A program made the translations under genes and the position numbers. 64,000 nt of DNA, taken from positions 124,001 through 188,000 of the forward strand of contig NZ_JALBWV010000009.1 of assembly GCF_022678645.1 (NCBI RefSeq), given 5' to 3'. Positions within the stretch are counted from its first letter, which is position 1; each line of letters begins with the position of its first letter. The notes beneath the pieces are model-generated. The model was not told the origin of the DNA, did no database searches, and worked only from the letters and a program-made list of their open reading frames with translations. Origin of the DNA: Saccharopolyspora soli. Lineage in GTDB: Bacteria > Actinomycetota > Actinomycetes > Mycobacteriales > Pseudonocardiaceae. Shown here piece by piece: positions 28,273 to 37,364 of this stretch.

Positions 28273-28386
28273 AGTGCTTGCCCGCGCAAAATCCAACCTT
28301 CCGATAGGTTGCCGTGGTCAGCCGCCGGGGTGGCGCACCCCACGACTCGGTGTTGCGCTGGGAGGCGGCACCGAGGACGGAATGGG

Positions 28387-29754
28387 GTGAGTGCGGTGGC
28401 CGAAGACGTCGACGTGGTGGTCATCGGGATGGGACCGGGCGGCGAATCCTTGGCCGGAGAACTCGCGAAAGCGGGCCTGGCGGTGGTCGGGGTGGAAGCG
28501 CGACTGGTCGGCGGTGAATGCCCGTACTTCGCCTGCATTCCGACCAAGATGATGGTCCGGGCCTCCGACGCCCTCGCCGAGGCCCGGCGGGTGCCCCAGC
28601 TCGCCGGACGGTCCACTGTTGAGCCGGACTGGGCGCCGGTGGCGGACCGGGTCCGGGATGAGGCCACCGCCGACTGGAACGACGAGGCCGCGGTGCGGCG
28701 CTTCGAAGACCTCGGCGGTCGGCTGGTGCGCGGGTTCGGCCGGATCACCGCGCCCGGCGAAGTCACCGTCGGCGACCAGGTGTTCCGCGCCCGACGCGGC
28801 ATCGTGCTCAACCCCGGTAGCGATCCGGTGGTTCCGGCGATCGACGGCCTCGCGGACAGTCCGTACTGGACCAACCGCGACGCGGTGCGGGCGCGGGAGG
28901 CGCCGAAGTCCCTGCTGGTGCTCGGTGCCGGGCCGGTCGGGGTGGAGTTCGCACAGGTCTTCGCCCGCTTCGGCACCGCGGTGACGTTGTTGGAATCGCA
29001 GTCCCGGCTGCTGCCGACGGCCGAGCCGGAGGCGTGCGAGGTGGCGACCGAAGCGCTGCGCGCCGACGGCATCCGCATCCACACCTCCTGCGGCATCGAC
29101 CACATCAAGTACGACGACCAGTTCCACCTGCGCTTCGACACCGGCGAGGTGCTGACCGCCGAACGGCTGCTGGTCGCGGCGGGTCGACGCACCGACGTGA
29201 GCTCGCTGGGCGTGGCGACCTTCGGACTGGACGAAACCGCCCGGACCATCCAGGTCGACGGGCGAATGCGCGCCGCCGAGGGGCTTTGGGTGCTCGGTGA
29301 CGTCACCGGTCGCGGGGCCTTCACGCACACGTCGATGTACCAGGCTCGCATCGCCGCGGCCGACATCCTCGGCAACGGCGACGAAGTCGCCGACTACCGG
29401 GCGATGCCCGCGGTGACCTTCACCGACCCCGAGGTCGCCAGCGTGGGGCTGACCGAATCCCGCGCTCGGGAGCAGGGCATCCCGGTGCGCACCGGGATCA
29501 CCCAGATCCCGGCGTCCTCGCGCGGATTCATCCACAAGGTCGGCAACGAGGGGATCATCAAGCTCGTCGCCGACGCCGACCGCGGCGTGCTGGTCGGCGC
29601 CACCGTCGTCGCACCCGCAGGCGGCGAGATCATCGGCGCGCTCGTGGTAGCGGTGCACGCCGAGGTCCCGGTGCAGCGGCTGCGCGAAATGATCTACGCC
29701 TACCCGACGTTCCACCGGGCGATCGAGGCGGCACTGGCCGAACTCGACGTCTGA
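28387..29754 (+). CDS. Pyridine nucleotide-disulfide oxidoreductase (class I)
   Basis: 455 aa from GTG 28387; GTG 28396 is possible. FAD site VVVIGMGPGGES. The redox-active pair in GGECPYFACIP keeps the C-x4-C spacing of lipoamide dehydrogenase and mercuric reductase. NAD site LLVLGAGPVGVEFAQVF, then the late WVLGDVTG. The dimerisation domain ends AYPTFHRAIEAAL, keeping the conserved HxxxE-type end (H, then E). It reduces a disulfide or quinone-type substrate with NAD(P)H. It faces the transporter operon across the palindrome, so it may share its control. The specific substrate is unknown; no mercury genes are nearby. Confidence 0.9.
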   Translation: MSAVAEDVDVVVIGMGPGGESLAGELAKAGLAVVGVEARLVGGECPYFACIPTKMMVRASDALAEARRVPQLAGRSTVEPDWAPVADRVRDEATADWNDEAAVRRFEDLGGRLVRGFGRITAPGEVTVGDQVFRARRGIVLNPGSDPVVPAIDGLADSPYWTNRDAVRAREAPKSLLVLGAGPVGVEFAQVFARFGTAVTLLESQSRLLPTAEPEACEVATEALRADGIRIHTSCGIDHIKYDDQFHLRFDTGEVLTAERLLVAAGRRTDVSSLGVATFGLDETARTIQVDGRMRAAEGLWVLGDVTGRGAFTHTSMYQARIAAADILGNGDEVADYRAMPAVTFTDPEVASVGLTESRAREQGIPVRTGITQIPASSRGFIHKVGNEGIIKLVADADRGVLVGATVVAPAGGEIIGALVVAVHAEVPVQRLREMIYAYPTFHRAIEAALAELDV

Positions 29755-29762
29755 CCCGGCGG

Positions 29763-30998
29763 TCAGCGGCTCCCGCCGCGCGCCTCCCGGCGCCGCCGCT
29801 TGCTCACGTACATGTCCCGGTCCGCGGCGTGCAGCAACATGTCCGGGGCGAGCGCCGGATCGGCGGTCGCGGCGTGGCCGACGCTGGCGCACAACCGGAT
29901 CCGGATGCCGTTGACCACCACCTCGGCGTTCAGGTGCCGCTCGACGCGCTCGCGCAGCGCCTGCGCCGCCGCCTCGTCCCGCAGCAGGCTGACCACCACG
30001 AACTCGTCGCCGCCGATGCGGGCGACGGTGTCACCGGCCCGCACCGCCAACTGCAACTCGCGCGCGGTGGCGATGAGCAGCTGGTCTCCCAGCGCGTGCC
30101 CGAAGCGGTCGTTGACCGGTTTGAGCTGGTCCAGGTCGGCGAGCACCACGGCCAGCACGCCATCGCCGCGAGCGAGCTGCTGCAGCCCGTGGTCGAGCCG
30201 GTCGGCGAGCAGCGCCCGGTTCGCCAGCCCGGTCAGCGGATCGTGCAGCGCCAGGTGCGCGAGGTGGGCGTCCACCAGGCGCTGCTCGCCGATGTCCTCG
30301 TACTGGCTGACCACGTACGCGGGGGTGCCGTCGGCGCCCGGCACCGTGGTCGCCCGGATCAGCATCCAGATCGGATGACCTTCCCGGTGCCGGTAGCGCT
30401 TCTCCACGCTCGCGCTGTCCACCTCGCCCGAGACGAGGTCGGCGAGCGCGGCCATGCCCTGCTCTTCGTCGTCCTCGTAGGTGATGTCGGAGAACGACAT
30501 CGAGAGCATCTCTTCGCGGCTGTAACCGAGCATGTTGCAGAGCGTGTCGTTGACCGCGGTCCACGCGCCCTTGAGGTCCAGCACCGCCATGCCGATCGGC
30601 GCGTTGGCGAAGCTGCGCTGCCACAGCAGTTCGGCCTCGCGACGTCGGGTGATGTCCTGGATCTGGGACAGGTAGTAGAGCGCCCCGCCGTCTTCGTCCC
30701 GGATGAACGACCGCACCACAAGCGCCCAGATGACACTGCCGTCAGAGCGGATGTAGCGCTTCTCCAGCGCTTCCGGCGACTCCGCGGGCCCCTCCGGATC
30801 AACGTCCTCGGGGTGCGTGACGTTCCGGTAGTCCAGGCCCTCCAGCTCCTCGCGCCGGTAGCCGAGCATCCGGCACAGCGCCGCGTTGACGTACAGGTAG
30901 CGGCCCTGCATGTCGATGATCGCCATCGCAGCTTCTGCCTGGTCGAAGACGCGCTGCCACGGCACGCTCGCGGCGAAGTTCGGCTCCGAGGGGAACAT
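29763..30998 (-). CDS. PAS-PAS-GGDEF diguanylate cyclase
   Basis: 411 aa, soluble. PAS 1 spans about 15-120 (AEAAMAIIDMQGRYLYVN), PAS 2 about 125-245 (GAWTAVNDTLCNMLGYSREE), and the GGDEF domain 250-400. The active-site RIGGDEFVV is intact. RAGD lies exactly five residues before it, matching the RxxD inhibitory site. It should make cyclic di-GMP in response to a PAS-sensed signal. No EAL domain. No clear ribosome site. TATGGT ends nine bases before the ATG, so the mRNA may be nearly leaderless. It is convergent with the oxidoreductase gene, eight bases away. Confidence 0.92.
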   Translation of the reverse strand: MFPSEPNFAASVPWQRVFDQAEAAMAIIDMQGRYLYVNAALCRMLGYRREELEGLDYRNVTHPEDVDPEGPAESPEALEKRYIRSDGSVIWALVVRSFIRDEDGGALYYLSQIQDITRRREAELLWQRSFANAPIGMAVLDLKGAWTAVNDTLCNMLGYSREEMLSMSFSDITYEDDEEQGMAALADLVSGEVDSASVEKRYRHREGHPIWMLIRATTVPGADGTPAYVVSQYEDIGEQRLVDAHLAHLALHDPLTGLANRALLADRLDHGLQQLARGDGVLAVVLADLDQLKPVNDRFGHALGDQLLIATARELQLAVRAGDTVARIGGDEFVVVSLLRDEAAAQALRERVERHLNAEVVVNGIRIRLCASVGHAATADPALAPDMLLHAADRDMYVSKRRRREARGGSR

Positions 30999-31059
30999 GA
31001 GAACCGAACCATAGCGGGCCGGAGGACGGCACGCAGCGGCGTGGTGTCCTAACCGTGCG

Positions 31060-32331
31060 TTAGACCTCGCCGCGGTTCATCGCCAGCAGCCGGTCCAGCA
31101 CCGCCGGAACGGCCTTGACCCCGTCGTGCTCGTACTCGTTGGTGACCCAAACCCGCACGTTGCGCACCCGCTGCGCGGACTCCAACGCCTGGTCGCGGTC
31201 GACGAACATGTCGTCGTGGTAGACCGCCGCGGCGACCGGCACCTCGTTGCGGGCCAGTCGGTCCAGGTCGTAGAGCCGCGGCCAGTCCGCCTTGGCGGCC
31301 AGCAGGTCGGCGGCCTCCCGCAACGGCACCAGCGACGGGTCCTGTTCGAACATCCAGGGGTAGATCATCTCGCCGGTGAAGTTGAACCGGTCCGCGTGGC
31401 TCCAGTCGAACTCGTCGAACTCCGCGCGCACCCGCTGCGCGGACCACTCCGACGCGGTGCCCTGGCAGTAGATGGCCTCGTGCAGCGCGGCGTACAGCGG
31501 ACGTTCGGCGAAGGAGACCACCCGGTCCACCCCGCGCAGGAAGGTGTCCGACAACGCCTCCCCCGCGAACGCCTCCTCCAGCAGGTAGTGCAGCGCGTCG
31601 AACTGCGAGCCCTGGCCGAACTGGATGCCGAGGGTCTGGAAGCGCTCCGGGGTCAGCCGCTCCCCCGTCGGCATGATCACCTCGTGCTCGGCGAGGTGTT
31701 CGACGACCCGCCGCGCGATGGCGGCGTCCGCCGGGTAGCGGGCGAAGTAGGCGTCGTTCTTGCGCAGCACCCGCGGATACGCGGCGCGGTAGACGTCGTC
31801 GGCGTGACCGGTCAGGGTCGGGATCCCCCCGGTGATCACCACTTGGCGCAGTCCCTCCGGCGCCAGCGACAGGTAGGTCAGCGCGCAGAACCCGCCGAAG
31901 CTCTGCCCCAACACCGACCACGGCTCGTCACCGATCAGCTGCTTGCGCAGCACTTCGGCATCCCGAACGATCGAATCGGCGCGCAACAGGCTCAGGTGCT
32001 CGGCCTGTTCGGCAGCCGACATACCGGCCAGCGTCTGGCGGTTGGCCGGGGTGCTGCGCCCGGTGCCGCGCTGGTCCAGCAGCAGCACCCGGTAGTCCTG
32101 CAGGGCCCGGCCCAGCCAGGCGCTGGTGCTCAGCGGGCGTTCGGCCTTGCCACCCGGTCCGCCCTGGAAGTAGATCAACCACGGCAGCGCCTGGTCCTGC
32201 TTGCCAGGTGCCACCACCTCCCTCCCGAAGACCTCGATCTCCCCAGCAGCCGGATCGTCGTAGCACAACGGCACGCGGAACACGTGATCCCGAGCGACCA
32301 GTCCGGGGCGGCGGTAGGTGACAGCGGACAT
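31060..32331 (-). CDS. Proline-iminopeptidase-like alpha/beta hydrolase (S33)
   Basis: 423 aa. Signatures: YFQGGPGG (oxyanion loop of S33), LLLDQRGTGRS, nucleophile in VLGQSFGGFCALTYL, and a C-terminal NEYEHDG that supplies the His. These mark the prolyl-aminopeptidase/tricorn-factor group, which removes N-terminal residues (often Pro) from short peptides in the cytoplasm. GAGGAGACGTCGG precedes the ATG. It is the last gene of the OPT operon, 23 bases behind the M29 gene, which supports a role in finishing peptide breakdown. Confidence 0.9.
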   Translation of the reverse strand: MSAVTYRRPGLVARDHVFRVPLCYDDPAAGEIEVFGREVVAPGKQDQALPWLIYFQGGPGGKAERPLSTSAWLGRALQDYRVLLLDQRGTGRSTPANRQTLAGMSAAEQAEHLSLLRADSIVRDAEVLRKQLIGDEPWSVLGQSFGGFCALTYLSLAPEGLRQVVITGGIPTLTGHADDVYRAAYPRVLRKNDAYFARYPADAAIARRVVEHLAEHEVIMPTGERLTPERFQTLGIQFGQGSQFDALHYLLEEAFAGEALSDTFLRGVDRVVSFAERPLYAALHEAIYCQGTASEWSAQRVRAEFDEFDWSHADRFNFTGEMIYPWMFEQDPSLVPLREAADLLAAKADWPRLYDLDRLARNEVPVAAAVYHDDMFVDRDQALESAQRVRNVRVWVTNEYEHDGVKAVPAVLDRLLAMNRGEV

Positions 32332-32354
32332 CCGACGTCTCCTCGAAGTGGCTA

Positions 32355-33419
32355 TCAGTAACCGGGGGCGCCGATCTCGCGGCAGATGCGCACCAGTTCC
32401 GGGTGCACGTAGCGGCCGTCGATCTCGATGGCCTGGCCGTCGAGGTGGATCGACGGGCCGAGCACGCTTCCGTCGGTGTGCGCCGCGGCGACCCACGGTT
32501 CACCGCCGATCCACGCGCCCTTGGTGCCGATGCCGATCTCCACGCAGCCGAACACCCGTTCATCCTCGACGATCCGACCGGTCGGTTGGAGCACACCGGG
32601 GTTGAAACCCAGCGACCAGTGCGCCAACCGGAACATATTGGGATCGTCGAAGGACTCCATCCAGTTGCGGAACACCTCGGCGTCCCGACCGCCGGTGATC
32701 TCGGTGACCACCCCGCCCGCCACCTCGCAGCGCACCGGAGAACGCAGCAGCCCGATCTCGGCTGGTGGCCACAGCGCGCCGTCGAAGACCAGCGTGCCGT
32801 GCTGGGTCTCCTCGACGGGGTTCCAGGAGATCTGCCCGGAGAGCATCACGGTCTCGCCGGGCTTCTCGGCGGGCTTGCCGCGCAGGTTGATCGGACGGCC
32901 CTGGTTTCGACCGACCAGGTCGGTGCCGTTGGCCGCGGTGATGCGCACCTCGTCGGCGGCTTCCAGCAGTCCGACCAGCGCGCGGCCCAGCCGCATCACA
33001 CCGTCGAAGTCGGGGCGGCCGACGGTGTCGACCAGCATCGGGATGTCCATGCCGGTCAGGTTGGTGTAGCGGGCGCCGCCCGCGATCGCGGCGCGGAAGG
33101 CGTCGCTGTGCATGATGTAGGCGACGCTGAACTCGATCCACACGTCGGCGTTGGCGACCGCACCGGCAACTGGCGCGGGTGGCTCCATCGCCGAGCTCGG
33201 CCGGGTCTCGTACCAGATCACGGTCGGCGTGGCCCCGGCTGCGGCGACCGCCTGCGCGGTCAGTTCCACGACGCGCCGGTCGGTCGATGTGTCCCCGGTG
33301 AGCACCACCTGCTCGCCGGGCTTGACCAGCATGATCTGTTCAACGAGTTTGCGAGCCCCGATCGCGGCCTCCCACGACAGGTACTCCAGCCGGGACTCGA
33401 CTCGGCTCACAACTTCCAC
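32355..33419 (-). CDS. M29-family aminopeptidase (thermophilic-type leucyl aminopeptidase)
   Basis: 354 aa from GTG 33419, which has GGAGGAG six bases upstream. The sequence has the M29 layout: VLTGDTSTDRRVVELTAQAV and ARYTNLTGMDIPML near the N-terminus. Metal-site segments towards the C-terminus are GCVEIGIGTKGAW, AAAHTDGSVLG and SIHLDG. M29 enzymes are cobalt/zinc-dependent cytoplasmic aminopeptidases. It sits between the OPT transporter (19 bases) and the S33 peptidase, so imported peptides are its likely substrate. Some M29-like proteins have other amide substrates. Confidence 0.88.
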   Translation of the reverse strand: MEVVSRVESRLEYLSWEAAIGARKLVEQIMLVKPGEQVVLTGDTSTDRRVVELTAQAVAAAGATPTVIWYETRPSSAMEPPAPVAGAVANADVWIEFSVAYIMHSDAFRAAIAGGARYTNLTGMDIPMLVDTVGRPDFDGVMRLGRALVGLLEAADEVRITAANGTDLVGRNQGRPINLRGKPAEKPGETVMLSGQISWNPVEETQHGTLVFDGALWPPAEIGLLRSPVRCEVAGGVVTEITGGRDAEVFRNWMESFDDPNMFRLAHWSLGFNPGVLQPTGRIVEDERVFGCVEIGIGTKGAWIGGEPWVAAAHTDGSVLGPSIHLDGQAIEIDGRYVHPELVRICREIGAPGY

Positions 33420-33438
33420 GACAACTCCTCCGCAGATT

Positions 33439-35052
33439 TCACTTGGACTCGAAGATCCGGCCGGTCGCGTAGAGCGCGTCACCGGCGATGAGCCCCGCGC
33501 CGACCAGGTTGAGGTCCTCGTCGGCCCGGTCACCACGCCGCCAGCGGTAGACGATCCGCACCACGAGCGCGCCGAAGACCAGCCAGCACGCCTGCGGGGT
33601 GGCGACCAGCAGACCGGTCGCCAACAACACGCCCATCTGCCGCTTCGAGCCGCCGAACAGCTGGATCAGCGCTCCGGGAACGGCCCACAGCAGCAACGTC
33701 ATCAGCACGTTCGGTTCGGTGAGTCCGGCGTGGATGGTGGTGGCGTAGACCTTGGCAACCGGCGGCAGCAGCCCGTCGCCGAAGAAGGACTGCCAGGAGA
33801 TGGCGACGGCGACGGTGGCCACCGCGAAACCGACCAGCGAGGCGAGGTACTGCTGGAACCGGCCGGAGCGCTCGAAGACGTCGTAGGGCCGGTGTTCCTT
33901 GCGCAGCAGCCAACCGGCTTTGAAGTCGTAGCCCATGTCGGCGAACGCGGGACCGGTCGCCGAGGTGTATCCGACGAACAGCGCCAATGCCACCGCGGGG
34001 ACTCCGACGATCAGCCCCAGCACCAGGAAGATGAGGGTGACGGCGAAGGCGGGGAACCAACCGGAGTGCATCGCGGCCAGCCCGACGATGATCTCGTGGA
34101 TGATCGCGGCCAGGGCGGCGGCCAGGATCCAGAGGATCAGCATCGGCAGGGAGAGTTCGGAGATCAACCCGCCGACCAGGGCGACCGCGGCGGCACCCAC
34201 CACGAACAGCAGGTAGCCCTGCAGCACGCCGGTGCGCAGCGCCTTCTCATCGACCTGCGGCAGTTCGCTGGGGTCGACCGAGGTGGTGGGGGTCTGGTCG
34301 CGGTTCTTGCGGTGGAACATCAGGTAGGCGGCCTGCCCGAGGGCGACCAGACCGGCACCGATCATCACGCCGTGCGGGATGTAGAGGTCGCCGATGTCGA
34401 CGTTGAACCAGGTCGGGCTGTACTGGCTGAACATCAGCCCGACGCCGAACATGCCGAGCGCCCAGATGTTGCCGATGAAAGCCACCCCGGCGGCCGAAAC
34501 GGGAAGTTTGAACAAGGAGCCGACGATCCCGACGACGGCGCCACCGGCCAGCACAGCGGCCCGCCGACCGCCTTTGTCACCGGCGATGATGGTGTCGGCC
34601 GCGGCGATGCCGGGCGGCCAGGCGGCCTGCGCGGGCAGCAGTCGGGAGTTGAACAGCCGGTACAACACGTAGGAGTCGGCGAAAAGCCCGATGGCGACCC
34701 CGACGAACACTGGCCACACCAGGTCGGCCCGACCGAACGCGAAGGGCACCGCGATGGGCGCCAGCAGCGAGTTGGCGGCGGCGAAGGTGGAGCCGGACAC
34801 GGCGCTCTGCACCAGGTTCTGCCGGTGGATGGAGCGCATCTTGCGCAGCGCGGCGAGGTTGACCCGGCCGATGATCATCGCGATGAGCGCGCCGATGACG
34901 GAGGTGTTGGCGGAGATGCCGAGCGTGGTGATCAGGTGCATGCCGATGATGGCGCCGACCACGGAGAGCACGACGGTGATCACCAGCACGGTCGGTTCGA
35001 AGGCACGGGGATGTGCCCGCGCGGCGTCGGTCAAAGGGTCGCTGATGGCCAT
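33439..35052 (-). CDS. OPT-family oligopeptide transporter
   Basis: 537 aa from ATG 35052 (AAAGG seven bases upstream). About 14 hydrophobic segments. Typical OPT features are the early helix VLVITVVLSVVGAIIG, the loop PAQAAWPPGIAAADTIIAG and GLMFSQYSPTWFNVDIGDLY. OPT proteins move tri- to pentapeptides or metal-chelate conjugates with protons. It is second in the operon behind IclR and before two peptidases, which supports peptide uptake rather than metal-siderophore uptake. Confidence 0.88.
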   Translation of the reverse strand: MAISDPLTDAARAHPRAFEPTVLVITVVLSVVGAIIGMHLITTLGISANTSVIGALIAMIIGRVNLAALRKMRSIHRQNLVQSAVSGSTFAAANSLLAPIAVPFAFGRADLVWPVFVGVAIGLFADSYVLYRLFNSRLLPAQAAWPPGIAAADTIIAGDKGGRRAAVLAGGAVVGIVGSLFKLPVSAAGVAFIGNIWALGMFGVGLMFSQYSPTWFNVDIGDLYIPHGVMIGAGLVALGQAAYLMFHRKNRDQTPTTSVDPSELPQVDEKALRTGVLQGYLLFVVGAAAVALVGGLISELSLPMLILWILAAALAAIIHEIIVGLAAMHSGWFPAFAVTLIFLVLGLIVGVPAVALALFVGYTSATGPAFADMGYDFKAGWLLRKEHRPYDVFERSGRFQQYLASLVGFAVATVAVAISWQSFFGDGLLPPVAKVYATTIHAGLTEPNVLMTLLLWAVPGALIQLFGGSKRQMGVLLATGLLVATPQACWLVFGALVVRIVYRWRRGDRADEDLNLVGAGLIAGDALYATGRIFESK

Positions 35053-35076
35053 GAGCAACCTTTCGGGAGGGATCGG

Positions 35077-35856
35077 TCAGCTGGGGCGCGGCCCGGCGCT
35101 GCCAGGTGCGAGACGACGGGACAGCTCGGCGCCAGCGGTACGCAGCGGTGCGGTGAGGTCGTCGATGCGGTTGATGACGCGCTCGGCTGGGCCGATCAAT
35201 GTCATCGACGCAACTGTCGCACCGGAGAGCGCCAGCGGCACCGCGACAGCGCCGACGTTGGCGTCGAACTCGCCGACGGAGACGGAAATGCCGGTTTCCC
35301 GAACCTGCTGCCACCGCTGTTCGAGTTCGGCGTAGGTGGTGGGCGTGTTGGCGGTGTACCGGGTGAGCGGTTCGGGCCCGAACAATTCGCGAACCTCCTC
35401 AAACGGCTGGCCAGCGAACAAGACATGCCCGGAACACCCGGCGTGACCAGGCATGACGTGCCCGACGATGGCGGAGTAGCTCAGCGGCCCACGCGCGTCC
35501 ACGGCGGCCACGGTCCGGTAGGAGCCGCCGTGCGCGATGTTGAGCACGGCGCTCTCGCCGGTTTCCCGAGCCAACTTGGCGAGCACGGGCCGAGCGATGA
35601 GACTCAACGCGCCGCTGCGTTCGGCAACGCGGGAGAGCTGCGAGACCGCGGGGCCGAGCCGGTAGCGACGGGTCTCCGGATCGGCGAAAACGAAGCCGCG
35701 ATTGGCAAGGGTCGCCAACAGCCGCTGGGTGACGGACTTGTCGAGCCCAAGCTCACGCGCGAGCTCGCTGACGCCCCATTCGGGCCGCAGATCGGAGAAG
35801 GCTAGCAGCACCTGCAGAGCCCGATCCGCAGTCTGCAGCAATCCCGAACTCGCCAA
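35077..35856 (-). CDS. IclR-family transcriptional regulator
   Basis: 259 aa from TTG 35856, six bases after GGAGG. N-terminal winged HTH (VSELARELGLDKSVTQRLLATLANRGFV) and C-terminal GAF-like effector domain (AVLNIAHGGSYRTVAAVD ... GYSAIVGH-type segments). It heads the OPT/aminopeptidase operon and probably regulates it in response to a peptide or amino acid. A weak dyad, CGTTG-N9-CAACG (35870-35888), lies just before its ribosome site. Confidence 0.9.
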   Translation of the reverse strand: MASSGLLQTADRALQVLLAFSDLRPEWGVSELARELGLDKSVTQRLLATLANRGFVFADPETRRYRLGPAVSQLSRVAERSGALSLIARPVLAKLARETGESAVLNIAHGGSYRTVAAVDARGPLSYSAIVGHVMPGHAGCSGHVLFAGQPFEEVRELFGPEPLTRYTANTPTTYAELEQRWQQVRETGISVSVGEFDANVGAVAVPLALSGATVASMTLIGPAERVINRIDDLTAPLRTAGAELSRRLAPGSAGPRPS

Positions 35857-35869
35857 CCCCAACCTCCAG

Positions 35870-35888
35870 CGTTGCGATATCCACAACG
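35870..35888. promoter_or_regulatory. Candidate IclR operator
   Basis: CGTTG and CAACG flank a nine-base centre, giving six of nine symmetric positions. It sits directly upstream of the iclR-type gene ribosome site, a place suited to autoregulation. Weak evidence. Confidence 0.35.
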
Positions 35889-36025
35889 ACGAATCAATTT
35901 GCGCACCGACGCCGAAACCGTGCGACGAACAAGCACATTTGTCAATAGGCAGCCCACGAAGTGAACCCCCACGGTGCGCGATCACGTATGCGCGCAACGC
36001 AACGCCGCCCAGGAACGGCTCTTCC

Positions 36026-36781
36026 CTACCCTGGGCGCAAACCTGCCACGGCCCGGGTAATCGAAAGATCCAATTGCCGAGCCTTGCCACCTGGTCTCGG
36101 TGTTCGTCGAAAGTCCACAGTGGTCGGTGGAATGAACACGGGCCGATCATCGCGCCTGTCGATCTCCCATCGCTGATTGTGAACCGTGCGATGGTGATGA
36201 CCGCACAGCATGACCATGTTGGACAGTTCGGTGGTTCCTCCGTCGATCCAGTGGTGGATGTGGTGCGCGTCGGGTGTTCCCGGCGGCCGATCGCAGCCGG
36301 GAAAGGCGCACACGCCGTCGCGTTGCAACAACGCAGCACGCAGGTGGACGGGAGCGGTCCGCTTGCTGCGACCCACGTCCAGCGGAAGTCCGTCGCCGTC
36401 GAGGATCATCGGCAGCACTTCACTGTCGCAAGCAATGCGACGCACATTTTCCGCAGTAATAGACCGTTCCGTGGATTCCACGGTGCCAGGCATGCCGTGG
36501 TCGGTGGTGAAGCCGAGTCCGCGTTGCAGGTCGGCGAAGTCGATGGTGACCGTCAGATGCGGCCGCTGACCTCCCACGCGCGGCATCTGGTCAGAGTCCA
36601 AAGCGAGATCAAGCAGGGCCGCGAACCCATCGGCATTGCGCTGCCCAGCGCTACGCGGATCCCGCATCGCGTGCTCAGCCGCTTCGATCCCAGCGACGAG
36701 CTCGGCATCCGAGCACGACACCACCAACTGCGGAGGCATCGCCCCGGCAGCCGCATCCTGTGCGTTCGTCAGTGGTGTCAT
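36026..36781 (-). CDS. DUF222-HNH endonuclease, internally deleted
   Basis: 251 aa. The C-terminal HNH module is intact: CAFPGCDRP, AHHIHHW, the Asn in ELSNMVMLC and the final HHHRTVH give the ββα-metal ligands. The DUF222 part (REP13E12-type proteins, usually over 400 aa in total) is incomplete. The N-terminal ELVAGIEAAEHAM, normally the beginning of the domain, runs straight into DPRSAGQRNADGF, normally about 150 residues further on, so the middle is missing (junction near 36664). It may still be expressed but is likely inactive in its usual role. A C/A-only tract lies upstream. Confidence 0.75.
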   Translation of the reverse strand: MTPLTNAQDAAAGAMPPQLVVSCSDAELVAGIEAAEHAMRDPRSAGQRNADGFAALLDLALDSDQMPRVGGQRPHLTVTIDFADLQRGLGFTTDHGMPGTVESTERSITAENVRRIACDSEVLPMILDGDGLPLDVGRSKRTAPVHLRAALLQRDGVCAFPGCDRPPGTPDAHHIHHWIDGGTTELSNMVMLCGHHHRTVHNQRWEIDRRDDRPVFIPPTTVDFRRTPRPGGKARQLDLSITRAVAGLRPG

Positions 36782-36794
36782 ACCCCCATTGTCC

Positions 36795-37325
36795 CCCACT
36801 CGAACACACATTCGCACGCACTTAACAGTCACATGATCAGGTGAAAACCCCGACAAGAACCCACGGAAACCTTTGCGCCACAACACCAAAACCCACACAC
36901 ACCACGCCGCAGGCGACACCCACCAACCAGCCACACCCGCCAACCAGCCACAGAAATCCCTCGCCGCCAGGCGACACTCCCCACACCCACCCCAAGGCCC
37001 AAGCCACCACGACCGGCGACCACCACACCACACCACAGCGACGCCAACCCCACGGAGCCACCAAAAACCCGACCCCGCAAAGCCCCACCACCCCCAAAAA
37101 ACCGCCACCCCACCCGGTCGACAGGGAGATCCCACACCGGGGCCATCCCCGCGATCCACCGCCAAACAGGCACAATCCACCGTTCGCGACGGATGGCCAC
37201 AAAGGACTCCGAACCTCCAAAAGCCCCAACCACAAACCAAAACAGAACCCCCCGCCAAAACGAGACCCAAACCAACCACCAACCACCAAAAGATCAAACC
37301 CACCCCACAAACCCCACCCCCGGCA
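36795..37325. repeat. Extreme C/A-biased tract (plus strand)
   Basis: For about 530 bases the plus strand is nearly free of T and poor in G. Counted lines give about 78% C+A at 37081-37140 and about 93% at 37261-37320. Short CCA/CCCAC/AAACC motifs recur without a fixed period. Because stop codons need T, several long overlapping open frames appear on both strands, but their Thr/Pro/His/Lys or Trp/Gly/Val make-up is a composition artefact. I see no gene in it. It separates the HNH gene from the TetR gene. Confidence 0.75.
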
Positions 37326-37350
37326 TGCGGATTTCACGACCCCGGTGCCG

Positions 37351-37364
37351 TATCCTGGACGATG
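37351..37364 (+). promoter_or_regulatory. Promoter of a leaderless TetR mRNA
   Basis: A -10-like TATCCT (37351-37356) ends seven bases before the GTG start at 37364, so the transcript probably begins at the start codon. No ribosome site is present. The -35 region is not clear. Confidence 0.5.

Noticed and set aside
28387-29754. Mercuric reductase
   Set aside because: The C-x4-C pair fits, but there is no N-terminal heavy-metal domain, no C-terminal Cys pair and no mer genes nearby.
29763-30998. Hybrid c-di-GMP synthase/phosphodiesterase
   Set aside because: No EAL or HD-GYP domain follows the GGDEF domain; the frame ends soon after it.
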